From the NCBI RefSeq assembly GCF_000710915.1, contig NZ_BAUA01000076.1, positions 1-34,691 on the forward strand: 34,691 nt of DNA. The letters run 5' to 3'. This stretch comes from Nocardia brasiliensis IFM 10847 (GTDB lineage: Bacteria; Actinomycetota; Actinomycetes; Mycobacteriales; Mycobacteriaceae). Below are positions 21,779 through 29,005 of the stretch, piece by piece. Position 1 is the stretch's first letter; each line of letters begins with the position of its first letter. Both the position numbers and the translations under genes were made by a program. Below the pieces are notes generated by a model that saw nothing but the letters and a program-made list of their open reading frames with translations, searched no databases and was not told the origin of the DNA.

Positions 21779-22900
21779 ATGGCGGGTACGGTTCGGGGCA
21801 TGACGAACCGGATCCGGGTGGCTGTGGTTTTCGGCGGGCGGAGCAATGAGCACGCTGTCTCGTGCGTGTCGGCCGGCAGCGTGCTGCGCAACCTGGATCC
21901 GGAAAAATACGACGTGGTGCCGATCGGGATCAGCACCGAAGGCACCTGGGTGCTGGCCGATTCGGCGGTCGCCGCGCTCGGGTTCCACGATCGTGCGCTG
22001 CCCGCGGTCGATGGCAGCGGCACCGCCCTCACGCTGGCCGCGGGCCCGGGCGGTTCCGGCGCGCTGGTCGCCCTCGACGATCCGCACGCGACCTTCGGTG
22101 CGGTCGATGTCGTATTCCCTATCCTGCACGGGCCGTTCGGCGAGGACGGAACCCTGCAAGGTCTGTTGGAACTCGTCGGAGTGCCTTACGTCGGGCCGGG
22201 CGTGCTGGCCAGCGCCGCGGGCATGGACAAGGAGTTCACCAAGAAACTCCTTGCGGCCGAAGGACTGCCGGTCGGCAAGCAGGTGGTGCTGCGGCCCGGC
22301 ACCGCGACAGTCGATGCGGCGGACCGGGATCGGCTCGGACTGCCGGTGTTCGTCAAGCCCGCGCGCGGCGGCTCCTCGATCGGCATCACCAAGGTCACCA
22401 CCTGGGCCGAACTCGATGCCGCCATCGCGGTGGCGCGTGCGCACGACCCGAAAGTCATTGTCGAGGCGGGCATCATCGGCCGCGAGGTGGAATGCGGCGT
22501 GCTGGAGTTCCCGGACGGACGGGTACAGGCGAGCATGTTGGCCGAGATCCGGATGCCGGAGGACGATGCCGCGGCGCACCCCGAGTTCTACGACTTCCAG
22601 ACCAAATACCTCGACGATGTCTGCGAATTCGACATCCCGGCGAAGCTGGACGACGAAATCGCCGACAATGTACGGGAACTCGCGGTCAAGGCGTTCCGTG
22701 CGCTGGACTGTCAGGGCCTGGCCCGGGTGGACTTCTTCATCACCGCGGACGGCCCGGTGATCAACGAGATCAACACCATGCCCGGTTTCACCCCCATCTC
22801 GATGTACCCGAAAATGTGGGATGCCACCGGCATCGACTACCGGACCTTGATCTCCACCCTGATCGAAACCGCCGTCACACGCGGCACCGGACTTCGCTAG
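21779..22900 (+). CDS. ddl: D-alanine--D-alanine ligase (mycobacterial DdlA-like)
   Basis: This enzyme joins two D-alanines with ATP for peptidoglycan precursors. The 373-residue ATP-grasp protein closely follows the M. tuberculosis enzyme. It has VVFGGRSNEHAVS with Glu24, FPILHGPFGEDGTLQG, MDKEFTKKLL, KPARGGSSIG, the omega-loop FYDFQTKYLDD with its Tyr, and NEINTMPGFT. The Tyr in the omega loop and the lack of the VanA-type His region argue for D-Ala-D-Ala rather than D-Ala-D-Lac. The ATG at 21779 has GGAG five bases upstream; an alternative ATG is at 21800. It is the likely housekeeping copy. A second ligase gene follows after 32 bases. Confidence 0.95.
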   Translation: MAGTVRGMTNRIRVAVVFGGRSNEHAVSCVSAGSVLRNLDPEKYDVVPIGISTEGTWVLADSAVAALGFHDRALPAVDGSGTALTLAAGPGGSGALVALDDPHATFGAVDVVFPILHGPFGEDGTLQGLLELVGVPYVGPGVLASAAGMDKEFTKKLLAAEGLPVGKQVVLRPGTATVDAADRDRLGLPVFVKPARGGSSIGITKVTTWAELDAAIAVARAHDPKVIVEAGIIGREVECGVLEFPDGRVQASMLAEIRMPEDDAAAHPEFYDFQTKYLDDVCEFDIPAKLDDEIADNVRELAVKAFRALDCQGLARVDFFITADGPVINEINTMPGFTPISMYPKMWDATGIDYRTLISTLIETAVTRGTGLR

Positions 22901-22932
22901 TCGCGGTCGATATCGGCGGCATCGAGCGCGGG

Positions 22933-23943
22933 ATGAAAGCGGGTCAGATGCAGGTTGCGGTGTTGTTCGGCGGGACGAATGCCGAGCGGGATGTCTCTAT
23001 TGCCACGGCGGGGCAGGTGTTTCGCGCGTTGCGCACGCGCGGGCACGAGGTCTCGGCCTACGACACCACGGCGGGCCGCCTCGATGCCGACGGCGAGGAT
23101 GGGCTCATGGCGGCGACGGTCCCGGCCGAGCCGCCGCAGGTCAGCGGCGCGGTGCCGGACGTGACCATGCAATTGCTGTGCGAGCAGGGCGGATTGCGCG
23201 ACGTCGACGTCGTCTTCCTGGCGTTGCACGGCGGCACCGGCGAGAACGGCACCGTTCAGGGTCTGCTCGATCTGGCGGGCGTGCCCTACACCGGCAGCGG
23301 TGTGCTGGCCAGTGCGGTGGCGATGGACAAAGACGTGTCCAAGCGACTGTTCCGGCTCGCCGGGGTGCCGACACCGGACTGGGAGATGGCGGTGGCGGAC
23401 GAGTTCGACGACCGGCTCGGCTGGCCGGTGATCGTCAAACCGAACAAGCAGGGCTCCACGGTGGGCCTGACGGTGGTCAAGGATCCCGCGCACTACGCCG
23501 AGGCGGTGCGGGTGGCCCGCGCGCACGACGACGAGGTGATGGTCGAAAGATTCGTGCCGGGAAGAGAATTCGTGGTCGGCGTGCTCGGCGACGAACCGCT
23601 CGCGGTCGGCGAGATCATTCCGCAGGGCAGCGAGATCTTCGACTACCGCAGCAAATACCAGGTCGGCGGCGCGGTCGAGATCTTCCCGGCCGAGATTTCC
23701 GCCGCGCTGGCGGACGAGATGCGCGCCCAGGCGGTGCGCGCGCACCGGGCGCTCAAGCTCGGTGCCTACAGTCGCGTCGATTTCCGGGTCGACGCCGCCG
23801 GTGAGATCTGGTGTCTCGAGGCGAACACCCTGCCGGGCATGACGGCGACCAGCCTGCTGCCGCAATCCGCGGCGGCCGCGGGAATCGACTTCGCCGAACT
23901 GTGCGAGCAGATCTGCCTGCGCGCCTTGCGCAAGCTCGGTTAG
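22933..23943 (+). CDS. Second D-Ala-D-Ala ligase-family ATP-grasp protein
   Basis: This 336-residue protein is clearly homologous to, but not a recent copy of, the preceding ligase. Motifs are VAVLFGGTNAERDVS, FLALHGGTGENGTVQGLLDLAGVPYTGSG, MDKDVSKRLFRLAG, KPNKQGSTVGLT, GREFVVGVLG, FDYRSKYQVGG and LEANTLPGMTATSL. Catalytic positions seen in Ddl (Glu of the first motif, Ser of GST, omega-loop Tyr) are present, so D-Ala-D-Ala synthesis is plausible. However, it is shorter and differs in lid residues, so another amino-acid pair is possible. There is no vanH or vanX nearby. Starts at 22933 or 22948 are both possible; neither has a strong SD. Confidence 0.85.
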   Translation: MKAGQMQVAVLFGGTNAERDVSIATAGQVFRALRTRGHEVSAYDTTAGRLDADGEDGLMAATVPAEPPQVSGAVPDVTMQLLCEQGGLRDVDVVFLALHGGTGENGTVQGLLDLAGVPYTGSGVLASAVAMDKDVSKRLFRLAGVPTPDWEMAVADEFDDRLGWPVIVKPNKQGSTVGLTVVKDPAHYAEAVRVARAHDDEVMVERFVPGREFVVGVLGDEPLAVGEIIPQGSEIFDYRSKYQVGGAVEIFPAEISAALADEMRAQAVRAHRALKLGAYSRVDFRVDAAGEIWCLEANTLPGMTATSLLPQSAAAAGIDFAELCEQICLRALRKLG

Positions 23944-24072
23944 CCGATTCTGCGTATCGTCGAGTCTTGCTCGTGGCGACGACGATTCCGGGGTCGGCGC
24001 TGTGCTGATCGCGCTGTCCTTCGCCGAGGTGATGTGGCGGAAGGTGAGTGGGAGGGGCCGACGCCGCAGCGT

Positions 24073-25047
24073 TCAGTTGGGCAGCGGCCCCGGGTCGAGC
24101 GCCTTGGCCGGGAGGTTGGCGGTGATCGCGTCGGAGACGCTTTGCAGCGGTGTGGGACCGGAGCCGTCGGGCACGGTGAGCGCGATATAGGTCTCGCGGT
24201 CGACGGCGAACCAGGTGCTGGCCTTGGCGGCCGGGTCACGGGCCTCGAACCACTGGACGTTGTTCACCAGCTGCAAGGGTGAAGCGCGGTTGAATTCGAG
24301 CGGACGGTCCAGGCCGCAGCGCAGCACGATCGCGTCACCGCCGTCGGGCCGCTGCCAGGCCCGGGTGCCGGGCGGGGAGGGTTCCACGAGAGTGGATTTG
24401 GTGAAGTCGCCGACGGTCGTCGGCAAGGCGGGCAGCAACGTCACGCATGCCTGACCGTCGGCCGCGGGGGCGGCAACCGGACCGAGGACCAGCGGTTCGC
24501 GTTCGACCGGCGCGCGCCGGGCGAGCACCGCGGCCACGAGCAACCCGACGATTAGCACCACAGGCAGTGCGACAGCCGTGGCGATCAGCGCAGGCGGATA
24601 CTGCCGCGCGACCGCATCGGTGCTCGCTGCGGCCGCGGACTCTTCGGCCTCGGACTCGTCGGCGCCGCTTCGCGGTTTCGCCGCATCGGCGTCGCGATTA
24701 CCCGCCGCCGTCGCATCGGCTTCAGTGCTTCCGGTAGCCGCGGTGTCAGCGCTTCCTGTGCCGGCGTTGGTGTCAGAGCTTCCGATTGCCGCGACCTTGG
24801 TGCCAGTGCTTTCCGCATCGGCGTCCGGTTCGGCGCGTCGGAGTCCCGCGGCGGTGCCGGTGCCCGTGGTCTCGGTGCTATCCGTGGCGGCGTCTGTGCC
24901 GGTGCGTCCTGTGCCCGTGCCGTCGGTGCCGGTCCGGTCCGCGGTATCGCCTGTTCCCACCGTCGAGGACTTCTCGGCGTCGCGCGCGGACGCACCGCCC
25001 ACCTCGCTGTCCTTCGACGAATCGCGGTCCGACGATTCCGCCGCCAT
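24073..25047 (-). CDS. DUF3515 membrane protein with long disordered N-terminus
   Basis: This 324-residue protein belongs to the actinobacterial DUF3515 family (Rv2980-like by position). Residues 1-149 are a Thr/Gly/Asp/Ala-rich, Cys-free low-complexity stretch with GTGT and TGTD runs. Residues about 152-176 are one transmembrane helix. Residues about 185-324 are the DUF3515 domain with Cys201 and Cys244, likely paired outside the cell. The function is unknown; proximity to ddl suggests an envelope role. The ATG at 25047 follows a purine-rich AAAGGGCGGTGAGC. The family normally begins near the membrane helix, so the acidic extension is unusual. It is convergent with ddl2 and divergent from thiL. 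Confidence 0.85.
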   Translation of the reverse strand: MAAESSDRDSSKDSEVGGASARDAEKSSTVGTGDTADRTGTDGTGTGRTGTDAATDSTETTGTGTAAGLRRAEPDADAESTGTKVAAIGSSDTNAGTGSADTAATGSTEADATAAGNRDADAAKPRSGADESEAEESAAAASTDAVARQYPPALIATAVALPVVLIVGLLVAAVLARRAPVEREPLVLGPVAAPAADGQACVTLLPALPTTVGDFTKSTLVEPSPPGTRAWQRPDGGDAIVLRCGLDRPLEFNRASPLQLVNNVQWFEARDPAAKASTWFAVDRETYIALTVPDGSGPTPLQSVSDAITANLPAKALDPGPLPN

Positions 25048-25221
25048 GCTCACCGCCCTTTCCTGCGCTGGATGACCGGTCGGGGCCGCGATCGCTGCCG
25101 CGGGTGCCGTGACCGGTCCGGTAGTACTCGATTGCCCTGGAAAGGGTACCGTCGGGTCGTTTGCAGCCAGCAGCGTGTCGGAAAGGACCCGGTCATCAGC
25201 GAGAGCGCTACGCCGAGGACG

Positions 25222-26265
25222 GTGCGCGAACTGGGGGAGTTCGCGCTGATCGAGCGGATCAACCGGCGTCGGGTGCAGGCGCCCGGCGTGCTGCTCGGGC
25301 CGGGTGACGACGCCGCGCTGGTCGCCGCGCCGGACGGCCGATTCGTGGTGACCACCGACATGCTCGTGCAGGACCGGCATTTCCGGCTCGACTGGTCCAG
25401 CCCCGCGGACATCGGCCGCAAGGCGATCGCGCAGAACGCCGCCGACGTGGTCGCGATGGGCGCCGCACCCAGCGCGTTCGTGGTCGCGCTCGGCCTACCG
25501 TCGGACACCCCGCTCGAGGTGGTCGACGGTCTGGCCGACGGGATGTGGGCGGAGGCGGGCCGCGCCGGCGCCTCGATCGCGGGCGGCGATCTGGTGCGCA
25601 GCCGCGAGATCGTCATCTCGGTGACCGCGTTCGGTGATCTGAACGGGCGGGCACCGGTGCCGAGATCCGGTGCGCGCGTGGGCGACACGGTCGCGGTGGC
25701 GGGCCGGCTCGGTTGGTCCGCGGCCGGTCTCGCGGCGCTGACCGCCGGGGCGCGATCCGACCGGTTCGCCGAAGTGCTTGCCGCGCATCGAGTCCCGCAA
25801 CCGCCCTACGCGGCCGTGCTGGACGTCCTGCCCGCCGGATACCCTGCGGCGCAGCCGCACGACGACCCTGCGGCACACCCCCGTGACAACGCTGCGAATT
25901 CGGCGACACCGCGCCCGAACTCACTCACCGACGTCTCCGACGGCCTGCTCGCCGATCTCGGACATATCGCCACGGCTTCCGCGGTCGCCATCGATCTGGA
26001 TTCGGCGGCGCTGCGCGACCCGGCACTGGAGCAGATCGCCGCCGCACTGGATGCCGATGCGGCGCAATGGATTCTGACCGGCGGCGAGGACCACGCCTTC
26101 GCCGGCACCTGGCCCGCCAGTCGGCCGCTGCCCCCGGGCTGGGTGCCGATCGGGCGAGTGTGCGCCGGTCACGGCGTCACAGTCGACGGTGTGCCGCGCT
26201 CCGGCAGCGCCGGTTGGGAATCGTTCGGTGGGGCGGACTCGGCGTCGCCCGGCGAACCACGCTAA
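25222..26265 (+). CDS. thiL: Thiamine-monophosphate kinase
   Basis: ThiL phosphorylates thiamine monophosphate to the active pyrophosphate with ATP. From the GTG at 25222 the protein has 347 residues: LGEFALIERI, LGPGDDAAL (25-33), TTDMLVQDRHF, the IAGGDLVR loop, and SLTDVSDGLLADLGHIA and WILTGGEDHAF in the C-terminal half. The start is uncertain. Homologues have about a dozen more residues; no ATG or GTG exists between 25222 and the SD-like GGAAAGGA near 25180, and an ATC at 25195 sits 7 bases after it. A TTG at 25132 is another option. Residues about 205-232 are a Pro/Ala/His/Asp-rich insertion built from an 8-codon tandem duplication. ung follows 11 bases after the stop. Confidence 0.93.
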   Translation: MRELGEFALIERINRRRVQAPGVLLGPGDDAALVAAPDGRFVVTTDMLVQDRHFRLDWSSPADIGRKAIAQNAADVVAMGAAPSAFVVALGLPSDTPLEVVDGLADGMWAEAGRAGASIAGGDLVRSREIVISVTAFGDLNGRAPVPRSGARVGDTVAVAGRLGWSAAGLAALTAGARSDRFAEVLAAHRVPQPPYAAVLDVLPAGYPAAQPHDDPAAHPRDNAANSATPRPNSLTDVSDGLLADLGHIATASAVAIDLDSAALRDPALEQIAAALDADAAQWILTGGEDHAFAGTWPASRPLPPGWVPIGRVCAGHGVTVDGVPRSGSAGWESFGGADSASPGEPR

Positions 26266-26268
26266 GTT
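26263..26268 (+). promoter_or_regulatory. -10 box TAAGTT overlapping the thiL stop codon
   Basis: The thiL stop TAA plus GTT makes TAAGTT, a TANNNT match ending 8 bases before the ung ATG at 26277, with no SD in between. Confidence 0.4.
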
Positions 26269-26276
26269 GTGCGGTC

Positions 26277-26960
26277 ATGGGCGCGAAACCACTGTCGGAA
26301 ATCATGGATCCGGGATGGGCGAAGGCACTCGAGTCGGTGGCGGATCGAATTTCGGCCATGGGCGAGTTCCTGCGCGCCGAGAACGCCGCGGGCCGCGGCT
26401 ATCTACCGGCCGGTGAGAATGTGCTGCGCGCGTTCCAGCGCCCGTTCGACGCGGTTCGTGTGCTGGTGGTCGGCCAGGACCCGTATCCGACCCCCGGGCA
26501 CGCGATGGGCTTGAGTTTCTCTGTCGCTCCGGATGTTTCGCCGGTGCCGCGCAGCCTGTCCAATATTTTCGCGGAGTACACCAAGGATCTCGGCCACCCG
26601 ACCCCGTCCTGCGGCGACCTGAGCCCGTGGTCGGACCAGGGTGTGCTGATGCTGAACAGGGTGTTGACGGTGACCCCGGGTCAGCCCGCCTCGCATCGCG
26701 GCAAGGGCTGGGAAGCGGTGACGGAGCAGGCGATTCGCGCGCTGGTCGCGCGGGACGAGCCGCTGGTCGCGATCCTCTGGGGTCGTGACGCGTCGACGCT
26801 GAAGCCCACCCTGGTCGATGCCGAGGTGCCCTATATCGAGTCCGCGCATCCCTCGCCGCTGTCGGCGTCGCGCGGCTTCTTCGGTTCCCGCCCGTTCTCC
26901 CGAGTGAACGAACTGCTCGACGAGCTGGGTGCCGAACCCGTTGACTGGCGCCTGCCGTGA
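26277..26960 (+). CDS. ung: Uracil-DNA glycosylase (family 1)
   Basis: Ung excises uracil from DNA, the first step of base-excision repair. The 227-residue protein carries the catalytic water-activating motif GQDPYPTPGHAMGLSFS and the LNRVLTVTPGQPASH strand. It also has the ILWGRDA segment and the leucine-loop motif HPSPLSASRGFFGSRPFSRVN (split by a few residues from the active His). The GQDPYP form instead of GQDPYH is usual in mycobacterial relatives. The ATG at 26277 lacks an SD; a -10 box overlapping the thiL stop supports a leaderless start. Confidence 0.96.
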   Translation: MGAKPLSEIMDPGWAKALESVADRISAMGEFLRAENAAGRGYLPAGENVLRAFQRPFDAVRVLVVGQDPYPTPGHAMGLSFSVAPDVSPVPRSLSNIFAEYTKDLGHPTPSCGDLSPWSDQGVLMLNRVLTVTPGQPASHRGKGWEAVTEQAIRALVARDEPLVAILWGRDASTLKPTLVDAEVPYIESAHPSPLSASRGFFGSRPFSRVNELLDELGAEPVDWRLP

Positions 26961-26967
26961 GCAGGCG
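26949..26967 (+). terminator. Small hairpin over the ung stop
   Basis: CGCCTGC-N5-GCAGGCG is a perfect 7-base stem whose loop contains the stop codon, followed by TCTGTGTGTG. It is at best a weak terminator. Confidence 0.35.
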
Positions 26968-27013
26968 TCTGTGTGTGATCTACCGAGTTCGAATCGAGTG
27001 AGGAGCTCTACCC

Positions 27014-27289
27014 ATGCCCAACACCACCGTTCGTGGCGCACTGCGCGGCACCACCGCCACCCTGGCCCTCTGCGCCGCTCTCGCCGGTGGCGCCGCCACC
27101 GCGAGTGCCAAGGGTCTGCCGCTGGAGCAGGCCACGGACACCACCTCGGTCCCCGCCGGTACCACGTCGGCGCCGATCGGTGAGGAATTCACCTCCAACG
27201 GCTCCTCCACCATCTCGTCGTCGGTCAACGCCAAGGTCACCTGCCTGCTGCAGAACACCTTCAGCGCGTCCGGCAAATGGAATTGCTGA
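27014..27289 (+). CDS. Small secreted protein with two cysteines (unrecognised)
   Basis: I do not recognise this 91-residue product. It has a clear signal peptide: Arg at 7 and 11, a hydrophobic core of about residues 13-28, and an Ala-Ser-Ala cleavage site at 31-33 or nearby. The mature chain is about 58 residues, Ser/Thr/Gly-rich, with Cys77 and Cys91 (the last residue) that probably form a disulfide enclosing a KWN turn. LALC in the core is not a proper lipobox. GAGGAG lies 9 bases before the ATG at 27014. It sits alone between ung and an alpha/beta hydrolase. A role at the cell surface or as an exported peptide is inferred only from the signal. Confidence 0.75.
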   Translation: MPNTTVRGALRGTTATLALCAALAGGAATASAKGLPLEQATDTTSVPAGTTSAPIGEEFTSNGSSTISSSVNAKVTCLLQNTFSASGKWNC

Positions 27290-27318
27290 GCGGAAACCCG
27301 TCCTGGCGGCTCGCAGGT

Positions 27319-27334
27319 GAACTGTAACCAGTTC
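27319..27334. promoter_or_regulatory. Inverted repeat GAACTG-N4-CAGTTC before the hydrolase gene
   Basis: Perfect 6-base arms, just upstream of a GATCCT hexamer (27340-27345) that ends 6 bases before the GTG at 27352. It could be an operator in the promoter spacer or a small hairpin ending the secreted-protein transcript. Confidence 0.4.
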
Positions 27335-27351
27335 TATGCGATCCTCGGTTA

Positions 27352-28212
27352 GTGAGTAATGCGAACAATCTGCTCGAGCCCGCGCCGCTGCGGCTGCGTG
27401 GTTCGGGTGGTCTCGAGCTAGTCGCCGACCAATTCGGCCCGATAGCCGGCCCGCTCGTGGTGTTCCTGCACGGCGGCGGGCAGACCAGGCACTCGTGGAA
27501 GCAGACCGGCGTGAAGCTGGCTGCCTCCGGTATGCGGGTGGTCACCCTGGACGCGCGCGGGCACGGTGACAGCGAATGGTCCGCGGACGGGGACTACCGC
27601 CGCGACACCATGGTTCGAGATCTCTTGCTGGTATTGGAGCAGCTCGGTGCGCCCGCCGTCGTGGTGGGGGCCAGTATGGGCGGGATCACCGGGCTGCTCG
27701 CCACCGCGGTCCCCGGCGCACCGATCAAGGCGCTGGTGCTCGTCGACATCGTGACCAGGCCGGAACAGGCCGGCGTGGCGCGGGTGATCGACTTCCTCGG
27801 CCGACACCGGGACGGCTTCGATTCGCTCGAGCAGGTCGCCGACGCCGTTGCCGAATATCTGCCGCATCGGCCGCGTCCGGAGAACACCGACGGGCTGCAA
27901 CGCAATCTGCGGCAGCGCGACGGCCGCTGGTACTGGCATTGGGATCCGGACATGCTCGCCGGCCGGATCGAGGACGCCTCGGAGATGGTCGATCAGATGG
28001 AGGCGGCGGCCCGCGGGCTGACCATGCCCGTGCTGTTGGTGCGCGGTTTGCAATCGGACGTGGTGAGCGCCGAGGGCGCCGCGGCCTTCCAGGAGTTGGT
28101 GCCGCACGCCGAACTGGTCGAGATCGGCGGCGCCGCGCATACCGCGGCGGGCGACAACAACGATTCGTTCACCGACGCGGTCGCCAAGTTCGTGCTGCGC
28201 AACGAACAGTAG
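27352..28212 (+). CDS. Alpha/beta-fold hydrolase
   Basis: This 286-residue protein has a complete alpha/beta-hydrolase triad: nucleophile Ser108 in VGASMGG, Asp236 in GLQSDVV and His263 in GGAAHTAAGD. An oxyanion motif LHGGGQTRHSW is at 39-49, and a cap region with RWYWHWDPD follows. It resembles peroxidase-like or epoxide-hydrolase-like esterases of actinobacteria; the substrate cannot be named. It starts with GTG at 27352. No SD is seen, but a weak -10-like GATCCT with 6-base spacing suggests a leaderless message. The stop abuts the stop of the convergent crotonase with no gap at all. Confidence 0.9.
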   Translation: MSNANNLLEPAPLRLRGSGGLELVADQFGPIAGPLVVFLHGGGQTRHSWKQTGVKLAASGMRVVTLDARGHGDSEWSADGDYRRDTMVRDLLLVLEQLGAPAVVVGASMGGITGLLATAVPGAPIKALVLVDIVTRPEQAGVARVIDFLGRHRDGFDSLEQVADAVAEYLPHRPRPENTDGLQRNLRQRDGRWYWHWDPDMLAGRIEDASEMVDQMEAAARGLTMPVLLVRGLQSDVVSAEGAAAFQELVPHAELVEIGGAAHTAAGDNNDSFTDAVAKFVLRNEQ

Positions 28213-28992
28213 TTACCGGTACTGCGGCTTCCGCTTCGCCACGAACGCGTCCACACCCTCGCGCCCGGTCGGGCCGTCCGCCGCGGTGGCGATCGCCTCG
28301 CGCTCGCGGTCGAGCTGGTCGCTGAGGGTCGACGAAGTGGACTGGGCCAGCAGCGTTTTGATGCTGGCATGGGTCGAACGCGGTCCGGCGGCGAGCGTGC
28401 GGGCCAGGTCGAGCGCCGCGCTCTGCACGTCCTCGTCGGCGACCAGCCTGCTGAGGATGCCGAGCCGCACCGCCTCGTCGGCGTCCAGCACGGCGTCGGT
28501 GAGCAGGATTTCGCGCGCCCGGCCCAGCCCGACGATGCGCGGCAGCGTCCAGGACATGCCGCCGTCGGGGCTGAGCCCGATACCCGGGTAGGCGGGGCGC
28601 AATTTGGTGCCGGGTCCGCCGAGCGCGATATCGGCGGCGCAGACCAGGCTCATGCCCGCGCCCGCCGCCCAGCCGTGCACGCCCGCGACCACCGGCACCG
28701 CGGTCGCGTCCAGCGCGCGGACGAAGTGGTGCAGGTCGGTGGCCAGGCCGTAGATGTGCGCGGCCCGATCGTCGGCGGCCGCGAAGCCGCGCACGTTGCC
28801 GCCCGCGCAGAAGTTCGACCCGCTGCTCGTCAGCAGCACGGCCCCGACGTCCGCGCCGAGCGCGCGCAGCGCGGCCGTGCCGGCGACGATGCCACCGAAG
28901 TCCATGGACGTGCCGTTGGCGGCGGTGGCGATGGTGATCTGCAGGACGCCGTCGACGGTGCTCACATACCCGGTCTGCGCGGTGGAGGTCAT
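28213..28992 (-). CDS. Crotonase-family protein (enoyl-CoA hydratase/isomerase fold)
   Basis: This 259-residue protein has the crotonase fold, binding acyl-CoA and stabilising an enolate with the oxyanion hole near FCAGGNV and GWAAGAG. The two glutamates of true enoyl-CoA hydratase are replaced: Ser115 stands where Glu144 would be and Ala134 where Glu164 would be. An Asp143 in the SPDGG motif is kept, as in PaaG-type isomerases. An isomerase or other CoA reaction is therefore likelier than hydration. The ATG at 28992 is chosen over the GTG at 29001 because TAAAGT lies 7 bases upstream. The GNAT gene lies immediately upstream. Confidence 0.9.
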   Translation of the reverse strand: MTSTAQTGYVSTVDGVLQITIATAANGTSMDFGGIVAGTAALRALGADVGAVLLTSSGSNFCAGGNVRGFAAADDRAAHIYGLATDLHHFVRALDATAVPVVAGVHGWAAGAGMSLVCAADIALGGPGTKLRPAYPGIGLSPDGGMSWTLPRIVGLGRAREILLTDAVLDADEAVRLGILSRLVADEDVQSAALDLARTLAAGPRSTHASIKTLLAQSTSSTLSDQLDREREAIATAADGPTGREGVDAFVAKRKPQYR

Positions 28993-28999
28993 GGTCTGC

Positions 29000-29005
29000 A
29001 CTTTA
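29000..29005 (-). promoter_or_regulatory. -10 box TAAAGT overlapping the GNAT stop codon
   Basis: The GNAT stop TAA (29005-29003) is the first half of TAAAGT, which ends 7 bases before the crotonase ATG at 28992. Confidence 0.5.

Noticed and set aside
21862..22932. Extension of the second ligase frame upstream through the first ddl
   Set aside because: The extra 357 codons are an out-of-frame reading of ddl, Arg-rich, with no motif; the ligase domain begins at 22933-22948.
21779..23943. Glycopeptide-resistance (van) cluster suggested by the extra ligase
   Set aside because: No vanH, vanX or vanRS genes are present and the omega loop is Ddl-like, not VanA-like.
24578..25075. Plus-strand frame opposite the DUF3515 extension, Val/Pro/Ser repeats
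   Set aside because: It mirrors the Thr/Gly/Asp low-complexity sequence; the minus frame continues into a membrane helix and a recognisable domain, so that strand is the coding one.
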